DNA of 64,000 bases from assembly GCA_964634005.1 (NCBI GenBank), contig CAZWKQ010000012.1, forward strand, positions 1-64,000, read 5' to 3'. The translations under genes were made by a program, and so were the position numbers. The DNA is from CAZWKQ01 sp964634005 (GTDB lineage: Bacteria > Bacteroidota > Bacteroidia > Bacteroidales > JACABE01). The notes beneath the pieces are model-generated. The model had not been told where the DNA came from. It saw only the letters and a list, made by a program, of their open reading frames with translations, and made no database searches. Shown one piece after another: positions 26,413 to 35,532 of the stretch (its first letter is position 1; the number at the start of each line of letters is the position of its first letter).

Positions 26413-27309
26413 TCAGTATTTATCGTATCTAATTATAATCATTCTCATTATAGCATTAAAAAACATAACAACTACAAACAAAATTAAAGCAGCAAACATA
26501 AGAGCAGCATCATAATGTGGAATAGATAACATTTCCCCATAGTTATTGGCAATCAAAGCAGGTAATGGATAACCACCGTCAAAAACATTTTTCGGAATTT
26601 GGACAATATTTCCAACTACCATAAGTACTGCTATTGTCTCTCCAAATGCACGCGCGAAGCCGAAACCAATAGCAGCCATAATTCCGGGCAATGCCTTTTT
26701 AACGAGAACAAACTTAATCGTTTGCCATTTAGTTGCACCCAATGATAATGAAGCTTCTGTCAACTCTATCGGTATTGCTCTGAAAATTTCAATGAGAATA
26801 TTCAGAATAAACGGTATAATCATTACCGCTAAAACCAAACCCCCTGCTAATATACTGTACCCCATGGTATTTGCTCCAAAAACAGGTGCTATAACGTTCG
26901 AGATAAATGGGACTATTACTATTACACCCCATACACCATAAACAACCGATGGAATACCGGCCAATATATCTATTACGGGATGAATTATCTTTAAATAAAA
27001 CTTTTTTGAATACTGTGTTATTGAAAGAGCAGCGAAAATGCATATAGGAGCCGAAATTACCATTGCCAAAGCAGTAACCCATACCGAACCCATAATAAAC
27101 GGGAAAAAGCCAAACTCTTGACTGCTCGGACGCCATACTTTTGAAAACAATAATTTCCCTAACGAATTATCTCTAAATAACATATCAGATTTATAATACA
27201 ATCCGGCTCCAAGAATAAATGGCATCAACAACACCACTAATGATGCTATAACCATCCATGCAGTACTTATTCTGTTTTTAGTTTTTCTGTTATAAAATAA
27301 TACTATCAT
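26413..27309 (-). CDS. pstC: Phosphate-type ABC transporter permease PstC
   Basis: 298-residue permease with an N-terminal helix at about 18-40 and further helices. PstC landmarks are FGFFPFIMGSVWVTALAMVI, AGIPSVVYGVWGVIVIVPFI and the EAA loop LTEASLSLGATKWQTIKFVL. It partners with PstA. It lies 40 bases downstream of pstS and 8 bases upstream of pstA, consistent with one operon. Confidence 0.92.
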   Translation of the reverse strand: MIVLFYNRKTKNRISTAWMVIASLVVLLMPFILGAGLYYKSDMLFRDNSLGKLLFSKVWRPSSQEFGFFPFIMGSVWVTALAMVISAPICIFAALSITQYSKKFYLKIIHPVIDILAGIPSVVYGVWGVIVIVPFISNVIAPVFGANTMGYSILAGGLVLAVMIIPFILNILIEIFRAIPIELTEASLSLGATKWQTIKFVLVKKALPGIMAAIGFGFARAFGETIAVLMVVGNIVQIPKNVFDGGYPLPALIANNYGEMLSIPHYDAALMFAALILFVVVMFFNAIMRMIIIRYDKY

Positions 27310-27349
27310 TAATACTTATTAGCTGATAATTAGTAATTTATGTTAACAT

Positions 27350-28339
27350 TTATTTTAATTTTTCAATTTCACTTTTCACTCTTTCATCAGAAAGTTTAAC
27401 ATAACCTGCCTCATTAACATATTTTTGTCCGTCAGTCAATACCCATAAAATAAAGTTTCTTACGAGCGATTTCTTTGGAGTTCCCTGAGAAACAAAATAC
27501 AAAGCCCTTGAAGGCGGAGACGGATAAACTCCATCTCTGATGGCATTCATTATATCATCAAGAGTTTCATAAACCATTTCTTCTTTATCAATTTTGCCGT
27601 TTGAATTTATATCAATCGGAACTACATCAATACCTTGATATTTCTTACGTGTATTAATGTCATAAACATAGGCAATATTGTTAAACCCTATACCATTTAT
27701 ATCTTTTCTTACAGCATCGGCTACACCCGGATCTCCATTTACTCCTATACCTTTAATATCTTCTTGTTTTTTATTTTTTAAAAACTTTGCCCACATTTCG
27801 GCAGCTCCGCAAGCATCAGATCTGGTATAAACATTTATTGGTGAGTTATTTGTAGTTTTATACAACCAACCCCATTTTCTGTAATTTCCTGTAATAAATA
27901 TCTCATAAAAATCATTTTGCTTTAATCCTTTTTCTTTCAAATCTTTCATTATTGGATTTTTTTCATTTACCGTAGCTAAAACAGCATCTTTTGCAACAGC
28001 AACAAACCAAGCACCTTTTTGCTTTTCTTCATCGCTGATTTCTTTTGAAAACATCCCTAAATCGACCATTTCCGAAAGTGCATCTGTCATTCCTTTTCCG
28101 GCTCCACCGGCAGATACATTGATTGTAACTTTAGGATGTAGTTTCTGATATTCCTCAGCCCACCTGACTGTCAATGGATAAAGAGCAAATGCTCCCGAAA
28201 TACTTATAGTACCCGATAAACTATCTTTGCCGTCAGTTGATTTATTTGAGCCATTATTGCACGAAAATAACGACATCGACAAAATCAATGTTACTAAAGT
28301 AAGCACATTTAATGTTTGTTTGATACAATTGGTTTTCAT
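27350..28339 (-). CDS. pstS: Phosphate-type ABC transporter substrate-binding lipoprotein
   Basis: 329-residue exported binding protein. The N-terminal hydrophobic stretch ends in SLFSCNNG, a lipobox with Cys27. The PstS fold follows: SGAFALYPLTVRWAEEY where classical PstS has GSSTVYP, then SAGGAGKGMTDALS and DLGMFSKEIS, and late YTRSDACGAAEMWAKFL. The altered first binding loop (SGAFAL) leaves the ligand less certain than the fold: phosphate is most likely, another oxyanion possible. It is placed 51 bases after hydA, so hydrogenase and transporter could share a transcript. Confidence 0.85.
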   Translation of the reverse strand: MKTNCIKQTLNVLTLVTLILSMSLFSCNNGSNKSTDGKDSLSGTISISGAFALYPLTVRWAEEYQKLHPKVTINVSAGGAGKGMTDALSEMVDLGMFSKEISDEEKQKGAWFVAVAKDAVLATVNEKNPIMKDLKEKGLKQNDFYEIFITGNYRKWGWLYKTTNNSPINVYTRSDACGAAEMWAKFLKNKKQEDIKGIGVNGDPGVADAVRKDINGIGFNNIAYVYDINTRKKYQGIDVVPIDINSNGKIDKEEMVYETLDDIMNAIRDGVYPSPPSRALYFVSQGTPKKSLVRNFILWVLTDGQKYVNEAGYVKLSDERVKSEIEKLK

Positions 28340-28390
28340 TTTATTTATCTTTTTATTTTTTATAATTATTTAACTTATTATTTTTCAATA

Positions 28391-30109
28391 TTATAAAACC
28401 TCTCTTCTTCTAAAATCAGTATATAACATATTTTTGTTGTTTTCTGAAATGTTGAAAAAATTTTGATAAATTTCGTTTACCAAAGGATTTTTATGAGCAA
28501 ACTTTATCGATTCTTTATCATCAACATCATAAATAGCTTTGATTCGCGATTTTACAGCTTCTTTGTTTGAAGGAATAGGTTGTCCGCCACCATTAATGCA
28601 ACCATTTTGACATGACATTACTTCTACAAAATGTATATCATTCCTGCCATTTTTAATCTCATTTATAATTTTTTCGGCATTAATAATATCGCTGACAACA
28701 GCAACACCTATATTATAATTTTGAGTTTTAAGAACAAACTCTTTCCTGTTTTTATTTATGGTTCTTAATTCAGTAATTTTATAATTAACCATATCAGAAT
28801 TATTGATAATATAGTAGAGCGTTCGTAAAACAGCTTCGGTGACTCCACCCGATGCAGCGTACAATTTCCCCGAAGAGCTTCGTGTTCCTAAAGCAGCATC
28901 TGATAATTCCGATTCGATATTCATTAAATCAATTCCGTAAAGCCTTATTAATCGTGCCAACTCTCTTGTAGTAAGGACTGCATCAACATCGGTTATACCT
29001 TTATGGGTCATTTCTTCACGCTGAGCTTCAAATTTTTTAGCAATGCAAGGCATAATGGAAACATTATATATATTTTCGGGCATAAATGATTTGCTTTCGG
29101 AATAATAGTTTTTAACAAGCATACCCATTATTTGCTGCGGTGATTTTACTTTTGACAAATTTCCGATCATTTCAGGGTGAGTTTGCTCAACATATTTAAC
29201 CCAAGCAGGACAGCAACTTGTGAATAAAGGTAAGTTTTCGCCCTTATTTATTCGGTTTAACAATTCATTTGCAACTTCAATTGCGTTAATATCGGCACCT
29301 AAGCTTGCATCGAATACTTTGTGAAATCCAATTTTTCGTAATGCAGCATTGAGCATTCCGTTTATATCTTTACCTGCTTTGATTCCGAATTCTTCGGCAA
29401 GTGATACTGTAATAGAGGGGGAATAACTTATTACAACATGTTTATTGGGATTATTTAATGAATCTATTGTTTCAGGTAAATGATCTCTTTCGTAAAGAGC
29501 ACCAGTAGGGCAAACCATAATACACTGACCGCAATTTATGCAACTCGATAGATTGATTCCTTTTTCACAAGCAGTAGTAATTTCGCAATATTTGCCTTTC
29601 TTAATGAAATCAATAGCAGTAACTCCGACAATTTCCTCACATACCCTGACACACCTTCCGCACAAAATGCACTTTTTGGGGTCACGTATCATGCATGAGC
29701 CTGACCTGTCGGCTTTTTGATTACCTTTTCTTCCGCTTATTCTTCTTTCAAGAACATTTAATTCAATGGCTAACTTTTGTAATTCGCAATTGCCGTTACG
29801 TTCACAATAAAGACAATCGTCAGGATGATTTGATAACAAAAGTTCAACAATAGTTTTTCGGGCTTTAATTACTTTGGGAGAATGTGTTTTTATCCTCATC
29901 CATTCTTCTACCTGTTGAGAACAACTTGGTACAAGATTCTCATATCCTTCAACTTCTACTGCACAAATTCTACAGGCACCGGATGGAGTAAGGTCTTCCA
30001 TAAAACATAGTGTAGGAACTTTTATTCCATTCCTGTTTAAAGCCATTAAAATAGTTTCACCTTTTTTGGCTTTAATTATTTTATTATTTACTTCTATATC
30101 AAATACCAT
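28391..30109 (-). CDS. hydA: [FeFe] hydrogenase catalytic subunit HydA
   Basis: 572-residue catalytic subunit with modules in order: plant-type [2Fe-2S] (C35, C46, C49, C63), His-ligated [4Fe-4S] (H95, C99, C102, C108), 2x[4Fe-4S] ferredoxin (C147-C157, C190-C200) and the H-cluster domain. L1 is TSCCPAW with the proton-transfer Cys299 and ligand C300, L2 is IMPCIAKKFE with C355, and L3 is EVMSCQNGCINGGGQP with C500 and C504. The C-terminal small-subunit helix follows. Every catalytic residue is intact, so it should interconvert H+ and H2. It is the third gene of hydC-hydB-hydA, an arrangement typical of electron-bifurcating NAD/ferredoxin-linked enzymes. Confidence 0.96.
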   Translation of the reverse strand: MVFDIEVNNKIIKAKKGETILMALNRNGIKVPTLCFMEDLTPSGACRICAVEVEGYENLVPSCSQQVEEWMRIKTHSPKVIKARKTIVELLLSNHPDDCLYCERNGNCELQKLAIELNVLERRISGRKGNQKADRSGSCMIRDPKKCILCGRCVRVCEEIVGVTAIDFIKKGKYCEITTACEKGINLSSCINCGQCIMVCPTGALYERDHLPETIDSLNNPNKHVVISYSPSITVSLAEEFGIKAGKDINGMLNAALRKIGFHKVFDASLGADINAIEVANELLNRINKGENLPLFTSCCPAWVKYVEQTHPEMIGNLSKVKSPQQIMGMLVKNYYSESKSFMPENIYNVSIMPCIAKKFEAQREEMTHKGITDVDAVLTTRELARLIRLYGIDLMNIESELSDAALGTRSSSGKLYAASGGVTEAVLRTLYYIINNSDMVNYKITELRTINKNRKEFVLKTQNYNIGVAVVSDIINAEKIINEIKNGRNDIHFVEVMSCQNGCINGGGQPIPSNKEAVKSRIKAIYDVDDKESIKFAHKNPLVNEIYQNFFNISENNKNMLYTDFRRREVL

Positions 30110-30134
30110 TTCTTAAACTTTGAAAATATATTGA

Positions 30135-32078
30135 TTATTTAATATAAATTGCACTGAATTTACATGTTTCGAAACATATACCACAACCTATACATTTGCT
30201 TTCGACAATAAAGTGAGGATATTTAACAGTTCCAATAATAGCATTAACCGGACATTTTCGCATACAAGCATTGCAGCCGGTACATTTTTCTACATCTATA
30301 TAAAAAGTTCTTAATTCTTTACAAACACCTGCCCTGCATTTTCTATCGAAGATATGTTCTTCATATTCATCTCTAAACCACTTAAGTGAACTTAAAAAAG
30401 TATTAGCTGCATTTTTTCCTAAACCGCAAAGTGATGTATCTTTAATAACATCGGCAATATTTTCGAGTTGCATTACGCCTTTAAATCTGTCTAAGGTTTG
30501 ATGTGAAGTTTCATCTTTAGGAATTTTAGTAATCTTTTCGATTATCTCATACATTCGTTGAGTTCCTTCACGACAGGGAATACACTTTCCACAACTTTCG
30601 TGTTGTATGAAATTTAAGTAAAACTTAGTCAAATCAACCATACAGGTATCTTCATCCAAAACAACAATACCTCCCGAACCCATGAAAGTTCCGGCATTCT
30701 TCAATTCATCATAATCTATCGTTAAATTAAGATTTTGTTCAGTAATAAAACTACCTGCCGGACCTCCTAACTGTATTGCTTTAAATTTCTTATTATTTTT
30801 TAGTCCCCCTCCTATATTTTCAACAATTTCTGCCAATGTCTTACCCATTTCAACTTCTATCAATCCGTGATTTGCAATTTTTCCGGAAAGAGAAAGAATT
30901 TTGGTTCCTTTGCTGTTTTGTGTACCAATATTTGTAAACCATACAGGACCATTATTAATAATATTCGGAACATTTAGCAAAGTTTCCACATTATTTACAA
31001 CTGTAGGCTTACCAAACAGTCCTTTTTCAGCGGGATATGGAGGCCTTGTTCTTGGCATTCCTCTTCTGCCTTCAATACTGCTCAACATAGCTGTTTCTTC
31101 CCCACAAACAAATGCCCCCGGAGCTTTTTTTATAATTAAATCAAGATTAAATCCGCTATCGAGAATATTTTCACCTATTAATCCCAAATTTCTCGCTTGA
31201 TTAACAGCATTTTTAAGTCTTTCATAGGCTAAAATATTGTCGGAGCGAATATAAACATAAGCTTTGCTTGCACCAATTGCATAAGAGGCAATTGCTATAC
31301 CCTCGATTAATTTATGAGGATTACTTTCAATTAATATTTTCTCCATAAAAGAACCGGGGTCACTTTCATTCGAATTACATATCAAATATCTCTGGTCGGA
31401 AGCGGTTTCGTGTGCCAATTTCCATTTTTGACCCGTCGGGAAACCTGAACCTCCCCTACCCCTTAAGCCACTTTTACTTACAATACGACATACTTCATCA
31501 GATGTATAATGATAAATCGATTTTACATAAGCTCTGTAACCGCCATTGGCTATAAATTCTTCTATTGATTCTGGATTAATAATACCGTTCAATTCAAGTA
31601 AAATTCTTTTTTGACCGGAGAAAAAAGGTAAATTTTCAATATTATTAATATTGTCCCACTTCTGAAGTTTTTTTTGATTATATTGTCCTATAACATTATC
31701 TGAAACAATGTTGTTATTAAAAACACCGTCTAATATATTCGTAACCGATTCCGCATCGACATTTTTGAATGATATTCTGCATAATCCCGGCATCTGAACA
31801 TCCATAACAGGCTCTAAATGGCAAGCACCTATACACCCTACACTCACAACTTCGGCATCTATTTTCTTCTCTTTAAGATAAACATTTACGGCCTCTTTCG
31901 TTTTTAAAGCTCCGGCAGCTATACCGCAAGACGAGGTGCCTATATAAATTACAGGTTTTCTTACCGTTTCACGTTTAAGTTGTTTTATCATCTCATCCGC
32001 TTCTTTGCCGGCAGATGTTGTATCGTTTTGTAACACATTTTTAGTTAAAAACTTAATAATATTCTCCATAAAAATCAT
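30135..32078 (-). CDS. hydB: NADH-binding hydrogenase subunit HydB (NuoF-like)
   Basis: 647-residue diaphorase subunit. The N-terminal thioredoxin-like [2Fe-2S] domain has C51, C82, C86 and possibly C100. The NuoF core has the FMN/NAD glycine motif GLRGRGGSGFPTGQKW, KKAPGAFVCGEETAM and the [4Fe-4S] site ESCGKCIPCREGT. A 2x[4Fe-4S] ferredoxin ends the protein (CTGCNACMRKCP, CIGCGICFETCK). This domain set is diagnostic for HydB of trimeric [FeFe] hydrogenases. It exchanges electrons between NAD(H) and HydA, probably with ferredoxin in bifurcation (inference). It starts 6 bases after hydC. Confidence 0.95.
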   Translation of the reverse strand: MIFMENIIKFLTKNVLQNDTTSAGKEADEMIKQLKRETVRKPVIYIGTSSCGIAAGALKTKEAVNVYLKEKKIDAEVVSVGCIGACHLEPVMDVQMPGLCRISFKNVDAESVTNILDGVFNNNIVSDNVIGQYNQKKLQKWDNINNIENLPFFSGQKRILLELNGIINPESIEEFIANGGYRAYVKSIYHYTSDEVCRIVSKSGLRGRGGSGFPTGQKWKLAHETASDQRYLICNSNESDPGSFMEKILIESNPHKLIEGIAIASYAIGASKAYVYIRSDNILAYERLKNAVNQARNLGLIGENILDSGFNLDLIIKKAPGAFVCGEETAMLSSIEGRRGMPRTRPPYPAEKGLFGKPTVVNNVETLLNVPNIINNGPVWFTNIGTQNSKGTKILSLSGKIANHGLIEVEMGKTLAEIVENIGGGLKNNKKFKAIQLGGPAGSFITEQNLNLTIDYDELKNAGTFMGSGGIVVLDEDTCMVDLTKFYLNFIQHESCGKCIPCREGTQRMYEIIEKITKIPKDETSHQTLDRFKGVMQLENIADVIKDTSLCGLGKNAANTFLSSLKWFRDEYEEHIFDRKCRAGVCKELRTFYIDVEKCTGCNACMRKCPVNAIIGTVKYPHFIVESKCIGCGICFETCKFSAIYIK

Positions 32079-32084
32079 TATAGT

Positions 32085-32543
32085 TTATTGATTCTTTAAA
32101 CTATCTATCAGCTCACGAATATCTCCAATTTTAACATTAGTATATGTATGGCCGTTTACTTCAATCACAGGCGATAAGCCACACGAACCCAAGCAACTGA
32201 CCTGTTCGATACTAAACTGACCATCTCTGGTTGTTTGTCCGGCACTTATTTTTAGCTCCTTTTCCAACTCTTTTAAAATTACCGACGATTCGTTTAAATG
32301 ACATACCGTTCCATTACATATTTTAATGTGAAATTTACCGTTAGGTTTAAATTTTAAATTATTATAAAACGAAGCAATTCCATATACTTTCGATGATGCC
32401 AGATTAAAATACCTGCTGATTACCGAAATAGACTCTTCGGATAAATAACCCTCTTGCTCTTGAATTTCTGTCATTAAATCGATTAATCCACTTCTATCAT
32501 CAGGTTTATACTTTCTTAATATCTCTTCAAAATTTATTCCCAT
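32085..32543 (-). CDS. hydC: Hydrogenase subunit HydC (NuoE-like [2Fe-2S])
   Basis: 152-residue thioredoxin-like [2Fe-2S] protein with cluster ligands C76, C81, C117 and C121 (KICNGTVCHLN and SCLGSCG). The N-terminal helical bundle is typical of NuoE (LIDLMTEIQEQEGYLSEESI). It is the first gene of the hydrogenase operon, directly behind a Bacteroidota-like promoter and tandem Rex boxes. The leader would be about 22 bases if transcription starts near 32565. Confidence 0.95.
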   Translation of the reverse strand: MGINFEEILRKYKPDDRSGLIDLMTEIQEQEGYLSEESISVISRYFNLASSKVYGIASFYNNLKFKPNGKFHIKICNGTVCHLNESSVILKELEKELKISAGQTTRDGQFSIEQVSCLGSCGLSPVIEVNGHTYTNVKIGDIRELIDSLKNQ

Positions 32544-32571
32544 AATTCGCGGAATTATTTTAATTTGTTTA

Positions 32572-32601
32572 CAAAAATAACAGAACTTTTCGATTTAACA
32601 A
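32572..32601 (-). promoter_or_regulatory. Promoter of hydCBA
   Basis: On the minus strand a -7 box TATTTTTG (32572-32579; consensus TAnnTTTG) is preceded after 19 bases by TTG (32599-32601) in the -33 position. This spacing matches known Bacteroidota promoters. The start of transcription would be near 32565. The -33 element lies inside a 20-bp palindrome that abuts the Rex boxes. Confidence 0.6.
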
Positions 32602-32614
32602 TAATTATTGTTAA
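32595..32614. repeat. Perfect 20-bp palindrome over the hydC -33 region
   Basis: TTAACAATAATTATTGTTAA is its own reverse complement. It carries Rex half-sites in inverted order (TAACAA then TTGTTA). Its right half is shared with the first Rex box. Confidence 0.85.
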
Positions 32615-32625
32615 AAAAATAACAT
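32608..32625. promoter_or_regulatory. Rex operator, promoter-proximal
   Basis: TTGTTA-AAAAAA-TAACAT matches the Rex consensus TTGTTA-n6-TAACAA at 11 of 12 fixed positions. It lies directly upstream of the -33 element of the hydC promoter and touches the second site at base 32625. Confidence 0.7.
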
Positions 32626-32642
32626 TGTTATTTGCTTAACAA
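32625..32642. promoter_or_regulatory. Rex operator, promoter-distal
   Basis: TTGTTA-TTTGCT-TAACAA matches the Rex consensus at all 12 fixed positions. Its centre is 17 bases from the centre of the proximal site, so two Rex dimers could sit side by side. rex itself is encoded about 11 kb downstream on the same strand. Confidence 0.82.
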
Positions 32643-32666
32643 CCAAAATTTAATTTTGGCTTTTTT
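32643..32666. terminator. Hairpin between the AddB-like gene and the Rex boxes
   Basis: CCAAAAT (32643-32649) pairs with ATTTTGG (32653-32659), followed by CTTTTTT on the plus strand. It may terminate transcription at the end of the minus-strand nuclease gene, but the T run is on the wrong side for that direction, so the role is uncertain. Confidence 0.3.
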
Positions 32667-32695
32667 ATAAGGAATTAATTAATAGTTGGGTCAAT

Positions 32696-35527
32696 CTAAA
32701 TCAATCTGTTACATATTTCTGAATATTCGCAATATTTGCAATTGTCTTCGTTCGAGGTTTGAGTGAAAGGCAATTTTTTATCAAAAATCTCAGAAATTAA
32801 GCTTACAAGCAAATTTTCAAATTCTACGATATTATTATGATCGACTTCTTGTTTATTTATTTTCAGACTAATAAGTCCTTCTGAAGGCTTTATTAGTGAA
32901 ATTATTCCTGCTTCCCAATTATATTTCTTTAATTCGGGAAATTGCTTATTTAAAAGTAAATAATAAAACAACAATTGAAAAGCATACGAATACTTTTTAT
33001 CTTCTGTAACTTTTTCTATATCCGACACTTGAACGTTTTCTTTATTTATACTTCCTGATTTATAATCAATTATTCTTAAAGTGCCATCAATTAAGTCAAT
33101 TCTATCAATATTACCTTTTAAATTAACCGTAATTTCTTTATTTTCAATAATTAAATTTAAATTATTTAATATTTCTTGCTCGAGAAACAATATTTTAAGA
33201 AACTTATTCTCATTCTCCAACTTTTTTATACTAGTTTTTTCGTTGTACAATAACTTTTTAATCCATGATTTTATTAATTCGTAAATCAGAAAGTTTAAAC
33301 CATAATCTATAGTTCCACCGCTATATAACTTATCAAATGCTTTGTTTAGAGTGAGAGCCAATTTATTGCTTATTTCATCAATATCTCGGACTGAGATAGT
33401 TTTTCCAACAAACGGATAATATAACTCTTTCAAAGTATCATGAATTATATTTCCCTTGGTATTATCCATAATATTTTCTTCGATAGTATCAGGAACATCA
33501 AGATTAACAATATATTTGAAATAAAATTTCAATTTACAATTGATGTAAGTGTTGAGCAATGTTGCCGAAAAACCTTTATTAGCCAATAAAAAAATCTTTT
33601 CAATGATTTCATCATTTTTTTCAATAATTATACCATTGATATTTTCAGATTTATAACTTGTGATATTAACTAATCTTTCTCTTATAACAATATTTGAATT
33701 TATTTTAGGCAACTCATATTTCAATTGATAAATAAATCTGCTTTTATCGCCGCCCGAAAATTCATCAGGTTCTGTATTGTACAATATCTTTATATTTCCA
33801 GCTCTTTGAATAAGACGATAAAAATGATAAGCAAAAACAGCATCTTTCTCAATAATGGCGGCAATTCCGAATTTATTTTTTATACTCAATGGGATAAGAG
33901 AGTTGTTTTTGTTCGATTTTGGGATAATACCTTCATTAACAGACAATAAAATAACATTTTTAAAATCAAGCAAACGGGTTTCAAGAACTCCCATTATTTG
34001 CAACCCACTCAAAGGTTCGCCATAAAAAGACAGAGTTTCAGTATTTGCCTGTCTTTTGAATAATTTTCTTAAAACTATTATATTAATATAACTTGCATTT
34101 AAATCAATATTATTGATTATCTGATGAAATATTTCGGAGAAACCAAATAAGAATTCATTATTTAATTCATACTTCATTAAAATCTCATTTCCTTTCAGAT
34201 AATCGATAAGGCTAAAAATAATATTTATTAATTGCTTTGTAGTATTTTGAGTATTGAATATTTCCAGTAAATTATTATCCACAAAACCATTCTCAGAAAA
34301 CAAAACCAAAATATCGTTGTAATTGTAAAAAGTTTGATTAGTATTAGAGATTTTATCAATAATATTCTGAGTATCAAATGCAATTTTAAAATAACTGTGT
34401 TTTAATATTTTTAAAAGATCGATATAAAATATAGTTCGGAAATGATTGTTTATATTAGAAAATCGGCATTGATTTTCGTGCAAAAGAAGAATACTGTCGA
34501 AAAGATCGAAAATAGTGGTCTGTCGTAATGGGAATCCCATTGTAACATTGAATTTTCCGATATCTGCCGGCAAAGAGTTTATAACAGGAATAAGTAAATT
34601 TTCATCGCATAAAACAATTGCCGTTGACTCGAGATTTTTTTCTTTTTCATATATTTCATTTATAATTTCCGGCAAAACTTTTGCTTGCCCTATTTTCATT
34701 GGCACTCCTATCAAATCGATATTTTTGGCAAGTTCAGCGAAATTGTTTTCGATAAAAAGGCTGTTATTATTTATTAAACCTTTGTTTTTGAGCTTTCTGA
34801 AAAAAAAACCGGCTTCTTGGTTCTTATTTTCGAAATAATATTTATCAATATCCCATATTATTTCTGATTTCAGGTTTTTCAAAAAGTGATTTATTATTTT
34901 TTCTTCCGAAGGTGTTAACGCATTAAATCCGAGGAAAATAAAGCGTTCTGAATTTAAACCGAGACCTATTTTTTCAATATTATCTGCTACAAATCTGTAG
35001 TTATAACCTTGATAGGCAATCTTGAGATTTGAAATACGCTCTTTTAGTTTTAAATAATAATCTTTTAAAGATTTATAAAAACTCAAATATTCTTTCTGAA
35101 AATCAGTAAGTGGTTTACCGTCTAAATTCCATAATTCAATAGCTTTAGTTTCGGTTATAAAATCAAAAATTCCGTCAATATCTGCCAAGAAAAAGTCAAT
35201 TTCATTAAAATCGGCAATCATCAGTTCCGCTACTCCGATAAATTCATCGAAAGTTCGGTAATTTGTAGGGTTTAGCTCAATATGAATTTTATAAAGTTCA
35301 TTTATTAAAAAAATCTGATTTGCAGGTTTCCTGTCAGAAAGTTCATTCACAAAATCTTCTATAGAATAAAACTTTGGAGACCAAAACGGCTTGTTATAAT
35401 GGTTTGCTAGATATTTTTTCAGATACAAGCTTCCTCTTCTGTTTGGAAGAATTATAGTTAACGAATTTGTTTCGGAACCGTAATTTTGAAAAATATAATC
35501 GGCAGTTTTTTCTAAAAAAGTGGTCAT
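32696..35527 (-). CDS. AddB-like PD-(D/E)XK nuclease family protein
   Basis: 943 residues, resembling the AddB subunit of AddAB recombination nucleases found in Bacteroidota. The N-terminal region has a helicase-like fold with LTIILPNRRGSLYLKKYL, where a Walker A would lie but without a classical GKT. The C-terminal nuclease has a Cys in TYINCKLKFYFKY, His in GNIIHDTLKELY and the catalytic LRIIDYKSGS. The ending CKYCEYSEIC gives, with the earlier Cys, a likely [4Fe-4S] staple. Expected role: end resection in double-strand-break repair. No addA or UvrD-like gene is adjacent. It is followed by the hydC regulatory region. Confidence 0.82.
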   Translation of the reverse strand: MTTFLEKTADYIFQNYGSETNSLTIILPNRRGSLYLKKYLANHYNKPFWSPKFYSIEDFVNELSDRKPANQIFLINELYKIHIELNPTNYRTFDEFIGVAELMIADFNEIDFFLADIDGIFDFITETKAIELWNLDGKPLTDFQKEYLSFYKSLKDYYLKLKERISNLKIAYQGYNYRFVADNIEKIGLGLNSERFIFLGFNALTPSEEKIINHFLKNLKSEIIWDIDKYYFENKNQEAGFFFRKLKNKGLINNNSLFIENNFAELAKNIDLIGVPMKIGQAKVLPEIINEIYEKEKNLESTAIVLCDENLLIPVINSLPADIGKFNVTMGFPLRQTTIFDLFDSILLLHENQCRFSNINNHFRTIFYIDLLKILKHSYFKIAFDTQNIIDKISNTNQTFYNYNDILVLFSENGFVDNNLLEIFNTQNTTKQLINIIFSLIDYLKGNEILMKYELNNEFLFGFSEIFHQIINNIDLNASYINIIVLRKLFKRQANTETLSFYGEPLSGLQIMGVLETRLLDFKNVILLSVNEGIIPKSNKNNSLIPLSIKNKFGIAAIIEKDAVFAYHFYRLIQRAGNIKILYNTEPDEFSGGDKSRFIYQLKYELPKINSNIVIRERLVNITSYKSENINGIIIEKNDEIIEKIFLLANKGFSATLLNTYINCKLKFYFKYIVNLDVPDTIEENIMDNTKGNIIHDTLKELYYPFVGKTISVRDIDEISNKLALTLNKAFDKLYSGGTIDYGLNFLIYELIKSWIKKLLYNEKTSIKKLENENKFLKILFLEQEILNNLNLIIENKEITVNLKGNIDRIDLIDGTLRIIDYKSGSINKENVQVSDIEKVTEDKKYSYAFQLLFYYLLLNKQFPELKKYNWEAGIISLIKPSEGLISLKINKQEVDHNNIVEFENLLVSLISEIFDKKLPFTQTSNEDNCKYCEYSEICNRLI

Positions 35528-35532
35528 TTATT

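Noticed and set aside
24793..28339. A standard Pho regulon operon
   Set aside because: phoU, phoR and phoB are absent from the window and no Pho box was recognised, so phosphate control cannot be claimed.
32595..32614. The 20-bp palindrome as a third Rex box
   Set aside because: Its half-sites are in the reverse order (TAACAA before TTGTTA), which is not the Rex arrangement, although its right half belongs to the proximal box.
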